IMG/VR virus record: IMGVR_UViG_3300047476_000811
Location: 1-28,262 of that record
DNA: 28,262 nucleotides
Strand: one strand, 5' to 3'
DNA from: a virus
In this document: positions 6,989-12,763 of the stretch, in pieces
Layout of the letters: the number at the start of each line of letters is the position of its first letter
How positions within the stretch are numbered: the stretch's first letter is position 1
Made by a program: the position numbers and the translations under genes
The notes under the pieces: model-generated
Databases searched by the model: none
What the model was told of the DNA's origin: nothing
The model's input: only the letters and a program-made list of their open reading frames with translations

Positions 6989-7143
6989 CCGTCACCCTTG
7001 AATTGCGCTGGTACTGGCTCAAAGACTCGATAAGCCTCTGATCCACATTCGCAGATGATGGCAGGTGACGGCCCATCGGCAATTGGAAATGAAGCCTCAG
7101 TTGTTTTCTGACAGGCTTTGCATTTGAAGTCATACTTAGGCAT
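6970..7143 (-). CDS. FmdB-type zinc ribbon protein
   Basis: 57 aa, ATG at 7141-7143, stop TGA at 6970-6972. Sequence layout: MPKYDFKCKAC with C8 and C11, then CECG with C31 and C33, then a tail VFEPVPAQFKGDGWAG. The four cysteines and the FKGxGW tail match the FmdB/putative regulatory zinc ribbon family, whose members bind one zinc; their function is poorly known. It overlaps the next gene upstream by 8 bases and the methyltransferase N-half by 19 bases, so it is translated within the same message. Confidence 0.82.
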   Translation of the reverse strand: MPKYDFKCKACQKTTEASFPIADGPSPAIICECGSEAYRVFEPVPAQFKGDGWAGKS

Positions 7144-7423
7144 TTTTGACCACCTTCATTCTCACGCCGACATTGAAGAACGCACCCTCATCGTCTGCGC
7201 TGCATTTCACAAGCTGAAAACCGTTTTCTTCATCGCCAACATACTTCCAGGCTTGGTCTTCCCAAAATACAACTGGCGCTTGAGTTTCAATAAAGCCATC
7301 AAACTCAGCATCTTTGCGCAATCTATCTTTGAGCATATCCTCAAAAGTGTCCACGATTGCTCGCTCTTTTAACTCAGCGCTGATTTGAGTTCTACTTGCA
7401 AACTCGACTTCTTTCTGATCCAT
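7136..7423 (-). CDS. Hypothetical protein
   Basis: 95 aa from the ATG at 7421-7423 with GGGGGAAAT before it. The frame stays open upstream, but that part runs through a tRNA-like element (its T-loop reads as WFDSTHF), so the longer version is not credible. The protein has an N-terminal charged helix (ERAIVDTFEDMLKDRLRKDAEF) and a C-terminal beta-rich part. It overlaps the zinc ribbon gene downstream by 8 bases. I do not recognise it. Confidence 0.65.
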   Translation of the reverse strand: MDQKEVEFASRTQISAELKERAIVDTFEDMLKDRLRKDAEFDGFIETQAPVVFWEDQAWKYVGDEENGFQLVKCSADDEGAFFNVGVRMKVVKNA

Positions 7424-7611
7424 ATTTCCCCCGTTCAGGTTGTTTTTGTTTACTTGCGTGAAGTGAGTGGAGTCGAACCACTGGATTCCCCCGAATCCGC
7501 AAACCTGCCACTTCTTCTCACTCTTGAAAGGATTAGAGAGTGAGTTTTCCTGCAATGAACTTATCTCTCTACTCTCCGCAGCGCAGAAAGATAAGGCCCG
7601 TCATCGCAGAA
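7424..7611 (-). other. Structured gene-free leader region
   Basis: 188 bases between the SSB-like gene and the gene starting at 7423. Minus-strand structures in order: CTTATCTTTC/GAGAGATAAG (one G-U), the perfect 8-bp stem CTCACTCT/AGAGTGAG with a 12-base loop, the compact tRNA-like cloverleaf at 7460-7514, then an A-rich stretch and the ribosome binding site. No stem is followed by a T run, so these are not ordinary terminators. It could be a structured RNA leader. Confidence 0.45.
7460..7514 (-). ncRNA. Miniature tRNA-like cloverleaf
   Basis: 55 bases that fold, with no linker bases, into acceptor GAAGTG/CACTTC (6 bp), D-like arm GCA-GGTT-TGC, anticodon-like arm GGATT-CGGGGG-AATCC, and T arm AGTGG-TTCGACT-CCACT. 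The T loop matches the TTCRANY consensus and closes on a G-C pair. It lacks a variable loop, its anticodon loop is 6 bases and the 3' end reads ACGCA rather than CCA, so it is not a standard tRNA. It may be a mimic in the leader of the gene at 7423, a decayed tRNA, or an attachment-site remnant. Confidence 0.4.
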
Positions 7612-8085
7612 TTATTTGACGATTGTTGCGTTCGTCTGAGCAATCAGTGCAAGAATCTCAGGCGAAAGCTGAGAAACATCTGTCACTGTTTGTGCTGGTG
7701 CTGGTGTCGCTGCGACTGGCGCAGGCGCTTGGATGCCACCTGCAATGTAGGCGTTCGCCTTTGCAACGGCGGTTGCATCGCCTGTTGCATCAATGAGCAA
7801 CCAAGGTGGATTCTTTCCTGGCTTTGCTGCTCCTTGACCAATGCGACCAAGAACCTTTTGACCGAGTAACGGCTTGAGTGCATTGCGAAGAGCCACATTG
7901 AACCAAAGAAGGCTTAGGTGTTCTTCGTTTGTATCAAGATCAACCACATTGACCTCGATTGCCTCTGCGACTCCATTGACGGTCTGAATTCCAGTCTTGT
8001 ATTCAACTGGTGTAACGATGAGAAGGTGTCCGTTAAAGTCTGCGACCTTAACGCCTTCATTTACTACTGGTGCTGAAAATGCCAT
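7612..8085 (-). CDS. Probable single-stranded DNA-binding-like protein
   Basis: 157 aa, ATG with GGGGGATGCCAA before it. The first ~110 residues alternate short beta strands (GHLLIVTPVEYKTG, EAIEVNVVDLDT, HLSLLWFNVAL) and contain GQKVLGRIGQGAAKPGKNPPW, a motif block I associate with actinophage proteins annotated as ssDNA-binding/OB-fold. An Ala/Pro linker (QAPAPVAATPAPAQTV) then leads to a short C-terminal helix. It would protect single strands during replication or recombination; the neighbouring Cas4-like exonuclease fits that. Assignment is by resemblance and context, not by a decisive motif. Confidence 0.6.
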   Translation of the reverse strand: MAFSAPVVNEGVKVADFNGHLLIVTPVEYKTGIQTVNGVAEAIEVNVVDLDTNEEHLSLLWFNVALRNALKPLLGQKVLGRIGQGAAKPGKNPPWLLIDATGDATAVAKANAYIAGGIQAPAPVAATPAPAQTVTDVSQLSPEILALIAQTNATIVK

Positions 8086-8105
8086 TTGGCATCCCCCGTT
8101 TCTTT

Positions 8106-8228
8106 TTAGTTGGTTGGTGTTTGGTATTGGGGTGGATTTGATTCCATCTCAATTCTTTTGAGGTCATTAACTGTGGGATAAACCTTGATGATGCAATCGC
8201 ATCCGTCACGCTCACACAACAGAATCAC
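8106..8228 (-). CDS. Small cysteine-containing protein
   Basis: 40 aa starting at GTG (8226-8228) and ending at 8106-8108, overlapping the exonuclease gene by 17 bases. It begins MILLCERDGCDCIIKVYPT; the CxxxxCxC cluster could bind metal. The tail is polar and proline-rich. It fills an otherwise empty 126-base gap, and its end lies 20 bases before the next start, leaving just room for that gene's ribosome binding site. No homology recognised. Confidence 0.5.
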   Translation of the reverse strand: MILLCERDGCDCIIKVYPTVNDLKRIEMESNPPQYQTPTN

Positions 8229-8964
8229 CTGGGCAAGCCTTGGATAAATCATCGCTATAAGGCTTGAAATAGGGGCAATACATACAGAGCCGAGAAGGTA
8301 CGGCTGGAATTACTGCCCACATTGCTGGCGATGCTTCCACATCAACCGTTGAAAGTAGCTCATAAACAGAGTCCAAGCGCTTGAGTGCATCAAGAACAAT
8401 CTGTTCATCGTATGGGTGAAGTTCAATATACATATCGGTTATCTGCCCACCCGTAGGCAAGAAGATTAAGCCAACATAATCAACCTTTTGACCTTCTTTT
8501 GCTTTGCCATAGGCATAAGTCATCACCTGAGTTATTTCTTTGGCAGATGCTCCTGTGGATCGCTTTTCTTTGATTCCTGTTGGAGATTTTGTCTTCCAAT
8601 CAAGAACCATATTCCTATCATTATGAAATAAATCCACCGTACCTTTAAGACCTGCTCGGATTTCGACACGGGTTTCTGTTTGGTAGCGTTCCGGGTTTGC
8701 CGAGAAAATACCTTCAAGGTGCGAGTGGATTGCAGTGCCGACTTGAGCCGCCCAAGAGCCACCTGAAGATTCATTGACCTTCTCCCAATCAAGTAATTTG
8801 TAAGCAAGTTTTCGCGTACATTCCTCACCTAATTCAGACGGGCCGATTGAAACCTGTTTGGATCGTGGTGAGTAAATGCCAGCATCGGTGATGACTTTGC
8901 AAAGTTCTCGCTTCAGGTCATCTGCAAGCAATTCGAGTTCAGGCTTTAGCGGAGTGAAAGTCAT
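8212..8964 (-). CDS. Cas4-like PD-(D/E)XK exonuclease with Fe-S cluster
   Basis: 250 aa. RecB-type nuclease motifs in order: GTAIHSHLEG (H80), GTVDLF (D111), LDWKTKS (D122, K124) and the helix with Q146 (EITQVMTY). C49 in EECTRKLAY and the C-terminal trio C227, C230 and C244 are spaced as the 4Fe-4S ligands of Cas4/AddB-like nucleases. Phage enzymes of this type resect DNA ends for recombination or processing; no CRISPR array or cas genes are visible, so adaptation is not implied. Upstream lies a coiled-coil protein only two bases away, downstream a small Cys-containing gene and the SSB-like gene, together a recombination unit. Confidence 0.88.
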   Translation of the reverse strand: MTFTPLKPELELLADDLKRELCKVITDAGIYSPRSKQVSIGPSELGEECTRKLAYKLLDWEKVNESSGGSWAAQVGTAIHSHLEGIFSANPERYQTETRVEIRAGLKGTVDLFHNDRNMVLDWKTKSPTGIKEKRSTGASAKEITQVMTYAYGKAKEGQKVDYVGLIFLPTGGQITDMYIELHPYDEQIVLDALKRLDSVYELLSTVDVEASPAMWAVIPAVPSRLCMYCPYFKPYSDDLSKACPGDSVV

Positions 8965-8966
8965 CT

Positions 8967-9284
8967 CTACTCATCAACCTCAACGATAGAAAATCTCCGA
9001 GAGATAATGGTGCTTTCAAGTGCGCCAATCAATTCGGCAGGCAAAATCTCACGCGCCTTCTTTGTATCAAAGCGGTGTGATTCTGTCTTTGTCCAGCGAA
9101 TAACGGGCTGACCCTTAATAAGAGCCAACTCGCTATCACCGAGAGCAAACTCAAGATGCTCGCGTGCCACCTTGAGTTTTTCTTCCAACTGAGCAATCTC
9201 AGCTTTTGTCTTCTTATATGCAAGCAACCAAGCCTGCGCGGTGTCATCTAGTTCGATGACCCCAGGTTCAATTTCAAGACTCAT
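8967..9284 (-). CDS. Coiled-coil protein paired with the exonuclease
   Basis: 105 aa, ATG preceded by GGGGGAACGGAA. Residues ~15-50 form a charged heptad-like helix (KKTKAEIAQLEEKLKVAREHLEFAL); the second half (IRWTKTESHRFDTKKAREILP...SRRFSIVE) is basic and ends in a beta strand. Small proteins of this layout often sit next to YqaJ/RecB-type phage nucleases. It is separated from the exonuclease start by only two bases, so the two are surely co-translated. Partner or regulator of the nuclease is inference. Confidence 0.7.
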   Translation of the reverse strand: MSLEIEPGVIELDDTAQAWLLAYKKTKAEIAQLEEKLKVAREHLEFALGDSELALIKGQPVIRWTKTESHRFDTKKAREILPAELIGALESTIISRRFSIVEVDE

Positions 9285-9304
9285 TTCCGTTCCCCCTGTG
9301 AGTT

Positions 9305-9700
9305 TCAGTAGTATTTATTTTTTTTCCAAAATGCCCAGGCTTTGCAAGCACCGCCTGATCCATATTTCCTGCCGATGTAGGATAGCGCAGCAACTGTCTG
9401 AGCGACCTCGGATTTAGAGCGTTTCATCCCTAAATTTTCCATTGTCGAATCAAGCAACTGACCTATTCCGCGAGCCGAACTGGTCGGGTTCTTCTTATCC
9501 TTCCAGCCACTCTCTCTGCCCATTATTGCCGAGAAACATTTGAAGTCGCGTGGAGTTAGCAATTCCCTTGCCAATTCCTTTGCGTTCACCTGCATCAAAA
9601 GCGGTCTTTCCTTATATTCAATTATTGATGGCACTGCGACCAACGGATTGATGGCTTGCGCCGTCAAAGATGTAACAACGCTCGCGCCCGCTATGAGCAA
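9305..9700 (-). CDS. Secreted lytic transglycosylase-like protein
   Basis: 131 aa from the TTG at 9698-9700. The region GRESGWKDKKNPTSSARGIGQLLDSTM has the catalytic glutamate in ESGW and the GIGQL element of SLT/goose-lysozyme-like transglycosylases, which cut the glycan chain of peptidoglycan. The N-terminus (LLIAGASVVTSLTAQA) is a signal-peptide core without its basic start. Reading upstream in frame gives INRTDKKLIRRL before it, and an AAAGGAG site stands seven bases before an ATT at 9734-9736, so the true protein may be 143 aa with a rare ATT start. It is outside the lysis cassette, among early genes, suggesting local wall remodelling during infection. Confidence 0.75.
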   Translation of the reverse strand: MLIAGASVVTSLTAQAINPLVAVPSIIEYKERPLLMQVNAKELARELLTPRDFKCFSAIMGRESGWKDKKNPTSSARGIGQLLDSTMENLGMKRSKSEVAQTVAALSYIGRKYGSGGACKAWAFWKKNKYY

Positions 9701-10137
9701 GAGCCTTCTGATAAGTTTTTTGTCTGTTCTGTTAATTGGACTGCTCCTTTGTTATTCGCAGAATCCAAGCGCTTAAAGACTCTCCTTATGTAATAAGGCG
9801 AGGTCGCAAGTGATCCAGCGATTTCCCATACAGATTGCCCCGACTCACGCAGATTCTTTATCTTTAACGCAAGCCCCTTAACTGCCACTTGTTTGTGACC
9901 CATCAAGGCAATACGCCTTTCGGATGCGGATTTACCGCCCCAAAAGCCGTCTGCAATCTGTTTATCTAGTGCAAAAGAAAGGCACTCCCTTTCGTGAATA
10001 CAACTGGCGCACAAAGCACGCAGTTGTGGCAGTCTTTCTGCCTCTTGTTTTCCTATCTTCGGAAAGAAGAAATCTTTGTCTTCTAGTGTGGCGCATACGG
10101 CTTTGGGGAAGTCGGGTGCATCAATATCAAGATTCAC
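9691..10137 (-). CDS. WhiB-family regulator with C-terminal HTH
   Basis: 148 aa from the GTG at 10135-10137, which overlaps the upstream stop as GTGA and has AGGAG eight bases before it; a GTG seven codons further up lacks a site. C15, C43, C46 and C52 follow the C-x27-C-x2-C-x5-C pattern of the WhiB 4Fe-4S cluster, and GFWGGKSASERR (64-75) is the family GVWGG turn with the basic tail. WhiB proteins are actinobacterial and bind the primary sigma factor. Residues ~88-124 (LKIKNLRESGQSVWEIAGSLATSPYYIRRVFKRL region) look like an additional helix-turn-helix, making this longer than typical Wbl proteins. Likely controls host or phage transcription. Confidence 0.88.
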   Translation of the reverse strand: MNLDIDAPDFPKAVCATLEDKDFFFPKIGKQEAERLPQLRALCASCIHERECLSFALDKQIADGFWGGKSASERRIALMGHKQVAVKGLALKIKNLRESGQSVWEIAGSLATSPYYIRRVFKRLDSANNKGAVQLTEQTKNLSEGSCS

Positions 10138-10487
10138 TCGCTCTTCTCCTTCAGCCACGCCTCAAGGCTACAAATAACCCAGGCTTGATCCACTGGCGCA
10201 TTACGGCGCTTGAGGATGATGTATGCAGGTGGTGCTTGCTCAAGGTTTCGAGCCTTGGCGTAATTCTCAGCTTCGACCTGCGCCTCACGCCAAAACTGAG
10301 GCAGATTAGGCTTGCCCCAATTCTTGAGTTCAAAAATGTATGTCTTGCCAGCAATGACGGCAACAAGATCGCCTTCGTCATTTTTGCCAGCCTTGACAAG
10401 TCTTTCGACAAAGATTCCCAGGCTACGAAAGAACTTCATAACCGCAATCTCCCACGCTGAACCCTTGCGACCATTTGGATTTGCCAT
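10134..10487 (-). CDS. PD-(D/E)XK endonuclease, Holliday-junction resolvase-like
   Basis: 117 aa. GSAWEIAVMKFFRSLG carries the first acidic residue (E13), KNDEGDLVAV the central Asp, and TYIFELKNW the ELK triad lysine; this is the compact PD-(D/E)XK fold of Hjc-like resolvases and VRR-type nucleases. It would cut four-way or branched DNA arising in phage replication. It is coupled to the WhiB gene by a 4-base overlap and comes 3 bases after the previous stop. Fold fairly sure; substrate inferred. Confidence 0.75.
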   Translation of the reverse strand: MANPNGRKGSAWEIAVMKFFRSLGIFVERLVKAGKNDEGDLVAVIAGKTYIFELKNWGKPNLPQFWREAQVEAENYAKARNLEQAPPAYIILKRRNAPVDQAWVICSLEAWLKEKSE

Positions 10488-10490
10488 TGA

Positions 10491-10841
10491 CTATTTAACC
10501 GCCTTGAGTTCAGGGTAAGAAGTTCTTTCCTGGATTGCATCGTGAAACTTAAATGCGCGGATTATGTCGGCTGCGAGGTCTAGTGCCTCATCGCGTGTCA
10601 TAAAGGCAACTTTGATTGCCATTTCTCCAAAGTTACTTCGCGCAACATCTAACTGCTCAAAATGCCCTTCAGCCTTGTATGACTCACGCCCTACGGCTTG
10701 AAGTTCATCAAGATCAGAAAGTTCAGTTTGACCGACTACATCCTCAAGCAAATCAAGAATGGCATCGTGTTCCTCAAGATACAAAGCCAATGAACCATCA
10801 TCGGTTGTATGAACTGAAAACAAAGGTCTATTTTGAGGCAT
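10491..10841 (-). CDS. Hypothetical acidic protein
   Basis: 116 aa from the ATG at 10839-10841 (GAGGATAAAG upstream); the open frame further up belongs to the preceding gene. Beta-rich start (PLFSVHTTDDGSLALYLEEHDAILDLL) followed by a helical region and a final helix (TRDEALDLAADIIRAFKFHDAI). Its start overlaps the stop of the small membrane protein by 14 bases. No family recognised. Confidence 0.7.
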   Translation of the reverse strand: MPQNRPLFSVHTTDDGSLALYLEEHDAILDLLEDVVGQTELSDLDELQAVGRESYKAEGHFEQLDVARSNFGEMAIKVAFMTRDEALDLAADIIRAFKFHDAIQERTSYPELKAVK

Positions 10842-10962
10842 CTTTATCCTCATTCCAAGGGTTCTTTGTCTGCTCAACTAGGTAATCATCGCTTTCGATA
10901 ATCATCCACATACAAAACAAAAAGGCGGAAGTTAAACCCACCGCCCACAAAAACATTTCCAT
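10828..10962 (-). CDS. Small single-pass membrane protein
   Basis: 44 aa, ATG at 10960-10962 with AAAGGAAC eight bases upstream, TAG at 10828-10830. Residues 4-22 (FLWAVGLTSAFLFCMWMII) form one transmembrane segment; the rest is acidic (ESDDYLVEQTKNPWNEDKD) and should face the cytoplasm or outside depending on topology. It is followed with overlap by the gene at 10491. No function assigned. Confidence 0.7.
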   Translation of the reverse strand: MEMFLWAVGLTSAFLFCMWMIIESDDYLVEQTKNPWNEDKDASK

Positions 10963-11009
10963 AATCCGTTCCTTTCATTATGTGTCAGAAAGGGTAGCAC
11001 GCCAAAATG

Positions 11010-11537
11010 TCAGGATGGCTGATATTCGAGCTGAAATGGTGCGCAAGTGTTTACATCGTATCGGGCCGATGCTTCCAGGGCTTCCAAGATGCAGGATTCC
11101 GGGTTCTCTTTGCCTGCTAAGAATCCAAGACCATATGGGCTTCCTGATCCAATTCCATAAATGCCATCAAAGGATTGTGACATTGATAAATCATCGCCAA
11201 TCTCAAAGACATTGCCCGCAAAAGAAAGAAGGTATGAGTAAGAGGCTGATTCCTTTGTGTGGTCATAGCCCTGCGCCTTGAACGCAGTAAGGATGCTTGG
11301 GATTATCTTTCGACCCATAAACTTCACAGGATCAGAGCCGTCATAGGCAGGTGGCTTCCAGTTATACATCAACACATCCCCTGGGCGACAGTCGCCCGAT
11401 ACCCCCAAAAGGTACTTGCCTATTTTGACGATTTTCGGCGTGCTAGGGCTGAGGATGCGCTTGTCACCATCGGTGATTTGGCTATCTGCCCCCAAATAAG
11501 CCCCCTGTGGGGTCTGTACGGCGAGAATCGTGGTCAT
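11010..11537 (-). CDS. Proteasome/HslV-like Ntn hydrolase
   Basis: 175 aa. After removal of Met the sequence starts TTILAVQTPQGAYLGADSQIT, with Thr1 as N-terminal nucleophile, Asp17 in place, and Lys34 in PKIVKIG matching Lys33 of the proteasome beta subunit. Further family marks are LGVSGD, GIGSGSPYGLGFL (the Ser129 region) and ASARYDVNTCAP (the Asp166 region). Such enzymes cut peptides with the N-terminal threonine; no ATPase partner is encoded nearby, so it may act alone, or with a host unfoldase. It is the first gene of the leftward early transcript, next to the divergent promoter region, so probably expressed early. Peptidase activity is inferred from the residues. Confidence 0.78.
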   Translation of the reverse strand: MTTILAVQTPQGAYLGADSQITDGDKRILSPSTPKIVKIGKYLLGVSGDCRPGDVLMYNWKPPAYDGSDPVKFMGRKIIPSILTAFKAQGYDHTKESASYSYLLSFAGNVFEIGDDLSMSQSFDGIYGIGSGSPYGLGFLAGKENPESCILEALEASARYDVNTCAPFQLEYQPS

Positions 11538-11636
11538 AGCCCCAAGGATAGCGTTTAGGGCTGACAGAGCCTAGAAAAGCCGTTTTCAGCTTCAAAACAC
11601 GCTCAAAAAAGTTGTCAAATTGTGACCATAAATGAC

Positions 11637-11648
11637 CGCCAATTGGCG
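11637..11648. promoter_or_regulatory. Perfect 12-bp palindrome, possible operator
   Basis: CGCCAATTGGCG, fully self-complementary, centred in the divergent region upstream of the candidate rightward -10. Suits a dimeric repressor. Confidence 0.45.
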
Positions 11649-11680
11649 TTCCCTGTATATACACGGTGCTATGGTTTACC

Positions 11681-11707
11681 TATTGAAGAACGAACGGGTC
11701 TTCAATA
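11681..11707 (+). promoter_or_regulatory. Leader hairpin of the rightward operon
   Basis: TATTGAAGA, 9-base loop, TCTTCAATA; nine perfect pairs ending 13 bases before the first ATG (11721). There is no T run. It could be an operator at the start of transcription or a stem stabilising the message. Confidence 0.5.
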
Positions 11708-11720
11708 GAACGGAAAGCAA

Positions 11721-11861
11721 ATGACAATGAAAGCAACGAATCTCTATCAAGATGATCGTTTTGATGAGTGCAAGTTTTGTTCTCAAGAAGTTCGCCGTGG
11801 CGAATGGCATATTCACTTCCCTTGTGATTCCTACAAAAATTCATTGAAAGTTGGTGCATAA
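11721..11861 (+). CDS. Small zinc-binding candidate (CxxC...HxHxxxC)
   Basis: 46 aa, first gene of the rightward operon; CGGAAAG precedes the ATG. C17 and C20 (ECKFC) with H30, H32 and C36 (WHIHFPC) could bind one zinc. It starts MTMK like the gene at 12313, and the first 13 bases of both genes are identical (ATGACAATGAAAG), suggesting shared origin. The stop overlaps the next ATG by one base (TAATG). Function unknown. Confidence 0.7.
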   Translation: MTMKATNLYQDDRFDECKFCSQEVRRGEWHIHFPCDSYKNSLKVGA

Positions 11862-12142
11862 TGACAAACACAATCAAGATTGAAGATATAACTGCAAAGA
11901 TTCGTGAAACTGCACCTGAAGGCGTATCAGTTACTTGGGAATTCCCAGGATATGTTTCAGTTTTGCTTCCAAACAAAACAGAGATTTGCTTTGGCGAAAG
12001 TCTTGAATCTGACACTGGATACACTTGGAACGATTTTGATGCTGAAGGTTCAAACTTTTATTGCGGTGGCTTTGAAGACCTTGGCAACCTTGATGCAATT
12101 GTTGCTGAATTTTGGAATCAGACTGCTGAGGTGTTGAGATAA
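11861..12142 (+). CDS. Acidic hypothetical protein
   Basis: 93 aa with low pI; a short N-terminal helix then beta strands (SVTWEFPGYVSVLLPNKTEICFGES) and a C-terminal helix (LDAIVAEFWNQTAEVL). The composition (many D/E, aromatic residues) is that of small phage proteins which bind host enzymes, but no family is recognised. TAATG couplings link it to both neighbours. Confidence 0.72.
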   Translation: MTNTIKIEDITAKIRETAPEGVSVTWEFPGYVSVLLPNKTEICFGESLESDTGYTWNDFDAEGSNFYCGGFEDLGNLDAIVAEFWNQTAEVLR

Positions 12143-12312
12143 TGAAGTGCGATTTCTGCAATAGAAAGAAAGAAACAGTCAATACTTCTGTTCAATACAA
12201 AGGAAACGATGTTTTCCACTTTGATTCTTTGGTTCTTTCATTTGACCTTTGCGCCCAATGTGTAGGCGAGAATCTTTTATCAATCAATGGATTTGCAAAG
12301 GTAGGTGCTTAA
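12142..12312 (+). CDS. Small zinc-ribbon protein
   Basis: 56 aa, starts at the ATG that shares its A with the previous stop. CDFC at 3-6 and CAQC near 39-42 form a two-knuckle zinc ribbon separated by a beta region (VQYKGNDVFHFDSLVLSFDL). Ends directly before the next ATG. Could be a nucleic-acid or protein adaptor; function unknown. Confidence 0.72.
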   Translation: MKCDFCNRKKETVNTSVQYKGNDVFHFDSLVLSFDLCAQCVGENLLSINGFAKVGA

Positions 12313-12474
12313 ATGACAATGAAAGTTGCAACTCTTGTTGATTGTGAAGCCTGCGCAGGTCGCTGGCAGGCTCTTTATAAACGCCAATATGAACTTCCAA
12401 ATGGCGACAGATATTGGATGAATGTGTGCGTGTATTGCGCTCGCAAGAACTGGGAATTTGAGGTGGGAAAGTGA
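12313..12474 (+). CDS. Small zinc-ribbon protein
   Basis: 53 aa. CEAC at 11-14 and CVYC near 39-42 frame a basic middle (GRWQALYKRQYELPNGDRYW). N-terminus MTMKVATL resembles the first gene of the operon. Third cysteine-rich small protein in 750 bases, so the set probably arose by duplication and divergence. Next gene may start in the GTGA overlapping its stop. Confidence 0.72.
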   Translation: MTMKVATLVDCEACAGRWQALYKRQYELPNGDRYWMNVCVYCARKNWEFEVGK

Positions 12475-12650
12475 AGATGGATCAGGTTTATGTTAATCGG
12501 CGCAGAGTCGCCTTCGTTCTAGTGGTTGCAGTCATTGCGATTGCCTTCACATATCTCACACGCGATGTGTGTTATGTGGGCAATATGCCTGGGAACACCT
12601 TGGGCTATGGCTCTTGCTCAAAGATGCTTGATTTGGTGGTGGGCAAATGA
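12471..12650 (+). CDS. Small single-pass membrane protein
   Basis: 59 aa from a GTG overlapping the previous stop, or 57 aa from the ATG at 12477. NRRRVAFVLVVAVIAIAFTYL gives a positively charged cytoplasmic start and one transmembrane segment; the outside part has C36 and C51 (DVCYVGN...YGSCSK), which could pair as a disulfide. ATGA overlap with the following gene. No family recognised. Confidence 0.68.
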   Translation: MKMDQVYVNRRRVAFVLVVAVIAIAFTYLTRDVCYVGNMPGNTLGYGSCSKMLDLVVGK

Positions 12651-12763
12651 CCGAGAAAGAGCAAGCATTTTGGCGTTGGTGGGAAGAAATAAAAGACAAT
12701 AAAGACCTCTACAACCTGCGAATGGCATTTGATGCAGGCTACGAAGCTGGAAAGGAAAAATAA
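12647..12763 (+). CDS. Small charged peptide
   Basis: 38 aa, start overlapping the previous stop (ATGA). Starts TEKEQAFWRWWEEIKDNKD and ends AFDAGYEAGKEK; rich in W, E and K and likely one or two amphipathic helices. The AFxAGYxAG ending is common among small phage proteins of unknown function. TAATG coupling to the next gene. Confidence 0.65.
   Translation: MTEKEQAFWRWWEEIKDNKDLYNLRMAFDAGYEAGKEK

Larger units (their letters stand above)
11538..11720. promoter_or_regulatory. Divergent promoter/operator region
   Basis: 183 bases between the leftward proteasome-like gene and the rightward small-gene operon. Holds three perfect inverted repeats: CGCCAATTGGCG at 11637-11648, TGTATATACA at 11654-11663 and TATTGAAGA/TCTTCAATA around a 9-base loop at 11681-11707. 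A plus-strand extended -10 (TGCTATGGT, 11667-11675) precedes the last of them. On the minus strand TTGAAG (11590-11595) and TAGGCT (11569-11574) are possible but with a short 15-base spacer. Divergent transcription must start here; the exact promoters are guesses. Confidence 0.6.

Noticed and set aside
6930-7133. 67-codon minus frame over the methyltransferase start
   Set aside because: Basic, W/R-rich shadow of the zinc ribbon gene, which is in a better frame with conserved cysteines.
7460-7514. Ordinary tRNA gene
   Set aside because: Too short, no variable loop, 6-base anticodon loop and no CCA; kept only as a tRNA-like element.
7424-7555. N-terminal extension of the gene ending at 7136, in an open frame up to 7555
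   Set aside because: The extension reads through the tRNA-like element, has no ribosome binding site at its start, and the ATG at 7423 has a strong one.
8212-8964. Cas4-like nuclease as part of a CRISPR system
   Set aside because: No repeats, spacers or other cas genes in the window; phages often carry such nucleases alone.
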